Positions 51,387-52,390 of a stretch of 52,390 nucleotides of DNA are shown here, one piece after another. Origin of the DNA: an uncultured Oscillospiraceae bacterium. GTDB lineage: Bacteria; Bacillota; Clostridia; Oscillospirales; Oscillospiraceae. The DNA is taken from positions 1 through 52,390 of the forward strand of contig CALXEH010000008.1 in NCBI GenBank assembly GCA_944387285.1, given 5' to 3'. The translations under genes and the position numbers were made by a program. The notes under the pieces were generated by a model. The model saw only the letters and a list, made by a program, of their open reading frames with translations. It was not told the origin of the DNA and made no database searches. How positions within the stretch are numbered: position 1 is the first letter of the stretch; every line of letters starts with the position of its first letter.

Positions 51387-52390
51387 ATGCTGATATTTGA
51401 ACGGGATATAGCGCTCGACATGGGTACGACAGGCGTCCTGCTCTATTCCAGGGGCAAGGGCGTACAGATAAGGGAGCCGACCATCGTGGCCGTGGACAAG
51501 TTCTCCGGCAAGCTGCTGAAAGTGGGCCACGACGCGCAGAAGATGCTGGGCCGCACCCCGGCGAGCATCGTGCCGATACAGCCCATCATGGACGGCGTCA
51601 TATCCGACTACGACATGACCGTCGCCATGCTCAAGGAGCTCATCGGCCGGGTGACGAGCTTCAGCCTGTTCAAGCCGAGGGTGCTGGTCTGCGTCCCTGG
51701 CAGCATCACGGGCGTGGAGGAGCGCGCGGTCATTGACGCGGTGGTCGAGGCCGGCGCCAGGAAGGTCTACCTGGTCGAGAGCGCGGTCGCCACGGCCTAC
51801 GGCGCGGGCATCGACGTCTCCAAGCCCGACGGCCACCTCATCATCGACATAGGCGGCGGCACCACCGAGACGGCGGTCGTCTCGCTCGGCGGCGTGGCGG
51901 AGTGCGAGTCCATAAAAGTCGCCGGCGGCAGCTTTGACGACGCTATTATCCGCTACGTCCGGCGCAGGTACAACGTGCTCATCGGCGCGAAGACCGCCGA
52001 GGAGGTCAAGATCAACATAGGCTGCGTAGTGCCGAAGCCCGAGGTGGGCATCGAGGAGGTCAAGGGCCGCGACCTGGTGACGGGCCTGCCCAAGATGGTG
52101 AAGCTGAGTTCGACTGAGCTGGCCGAGGTGCTCATGGAGCCCGCGCGCGAGATACTCGAGAGCGTGCACTACGTCCTCGAGCGCACGCCGCCCGAGCTCG
52201 TGGCGGACATCTCGCAAAACGGCATCGTCATGTCCGGCGGCGGCAGCCTCATCTACGGCATCGACATGCTCGTCGAGCACGACACCAAGCTGCGCACGGT
52301 GGTCGTGGACGACCCCATCTCCTGCGCGGCCTACGGCGCGGGCAAGATGCTCCTGCGCCTGAACGAGCTGCCCGAGGGCATGGTGAACTT
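51387..52390 (+). CDS. mreB: MreB/Mbl-type cell shape protein, cut by window edge
   Basis: The first 334 residues are present. The actin-like fold is clear: DIALDMGTTGVLLYSRGKG (phosphate 1), VCVPGSITGVEERAV, YLVESAVATAYGAG, IIDIGGGTTETAVVSLGG (phosphate 2), SFDDAIIRYVRRRYN and GIVMSGGGSLIYGID (adenosine). Its filaments guide lateral wall synthesis. The ATG at 51387 follows AAAGGTG; the usual GTANT/GTANV of MreB is GTTGV here. The 3' end lies beyond 52390, so the first residues of the C-terminus are missing. Confidence 0.95.
   Translation, partial: MLIFERDIALDMGTTGVLLYSRGKGVQIREPTIVAVDKFSGKLLKVGHDAQKMLGRTPASIVPIQPIMDGVISDYDMTVAMLKELIGRVTSFSLFKPRVLVCVPGSITGVEERAVIDAVVEAGARKVYLVESAVATAYGAGIDVSKPDGHLIIDIGGGTTETAVVSLGGVAECESIKVAGGSFDDAIIRYVRRRYNVLIGAKTAEEVKINIGCVVPKPEVGIEEVKGRDLVTGLPKMVKLSSTELAEVLMEPAREILESVHYVLERTPPELVADISQNGIVMSGGGSLIYGIDMLVEHDTKLRTVVVDDPISCAAYGAGKMLLRLNELPEGMVN

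Overview
The window looks like chromosome from a GC-rich member of the Clostridia, most like an Oscillospiraceae-type gut anaerobe. This is inferred from strong GGAGG ribosome binding sites, frequent TTG and GTG starts, many ATA isoleucine codons in GC-rich genes, the recD2-comF-mreB order at the right end, and clostridial mobile-element genes. I saw no tRNA, rRNA or CRISPR array.

Layout. (1) 1-3728: start of alaS, a KdpE/KdpD-type two-component pair whose kinase lacks the KdpD N-terminal sensor, and an ABC exporter whose ATPase domain lacks the segment between Walker A and the signature motif. (2) 4678-11587: a 6.9 kb integrated element that splits a helix-turn-helix/TPR regulator gene. It carries a large serine recombinase, a small accessory gene, long hairpins, a MobQ-like oriT and a two-gene cargo: a Crp/Fnr-like regulator and a secreted cysteine-protease-like protein with three SLH domains. 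The ends carry matching 21-bp inverted repeats, and joining the flanks restores the host gene in frame. (3) 11934-21715: a catabolic cluster with an MFS carrier, a VOC protein, a TetR regulator, two Old Yellow Enzyme/BaiCD-type flavoenzymes, three SDRs and one alpha/beta-hydrolase-fold protein. The parts resemble those of gut bile-acid and isoflavone reduction pathways, but the set matches neither. One SDR lacks its catalytic Tyr and the hydrolase lacks its nucleophile. (4) about 22000-41200: an accessory and defence island with a DUF6809 gene, dead IS1182-like and IS256-like transposases around a dGTPase, a type I restriction-modification operon with two extra genes, an orphan MobV-like oriT, a sigma factor/XRE pair, a GmrSD-like DUF262/DUF1524 protein, a CHC2 zinc-finger plus SF3 helicase replication module, and an XRE/SLOG divergent pair. 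(5) 41288-52390: ordinary chromosome with a low-molecular-weight phosphatase, a polysaccharide deacetylase, an aminotransferase, a small secreted protein, uvrA, a small membrane exporter, recD2, comF and the start of mreB.

How the parts work together. The split regulator and the defective exporter appear to be one operon that has decayed around the 6.9 kb insertion. The flavoenzyme/SDR genes form one tightly packed leftward operon with a promoter at about 21.8 kb; TetR is transcribed divergently from the VOC/MFS genes. In the island, hsdM, hsdS and hsdR share an operon with a membrane-anchored protein and a DUF4160 protein under a small XRE regulator. The two oriT-like sites belong to different MOB families and neither has a relaxase gene in the window, so any transfer would need helper functions in trans.
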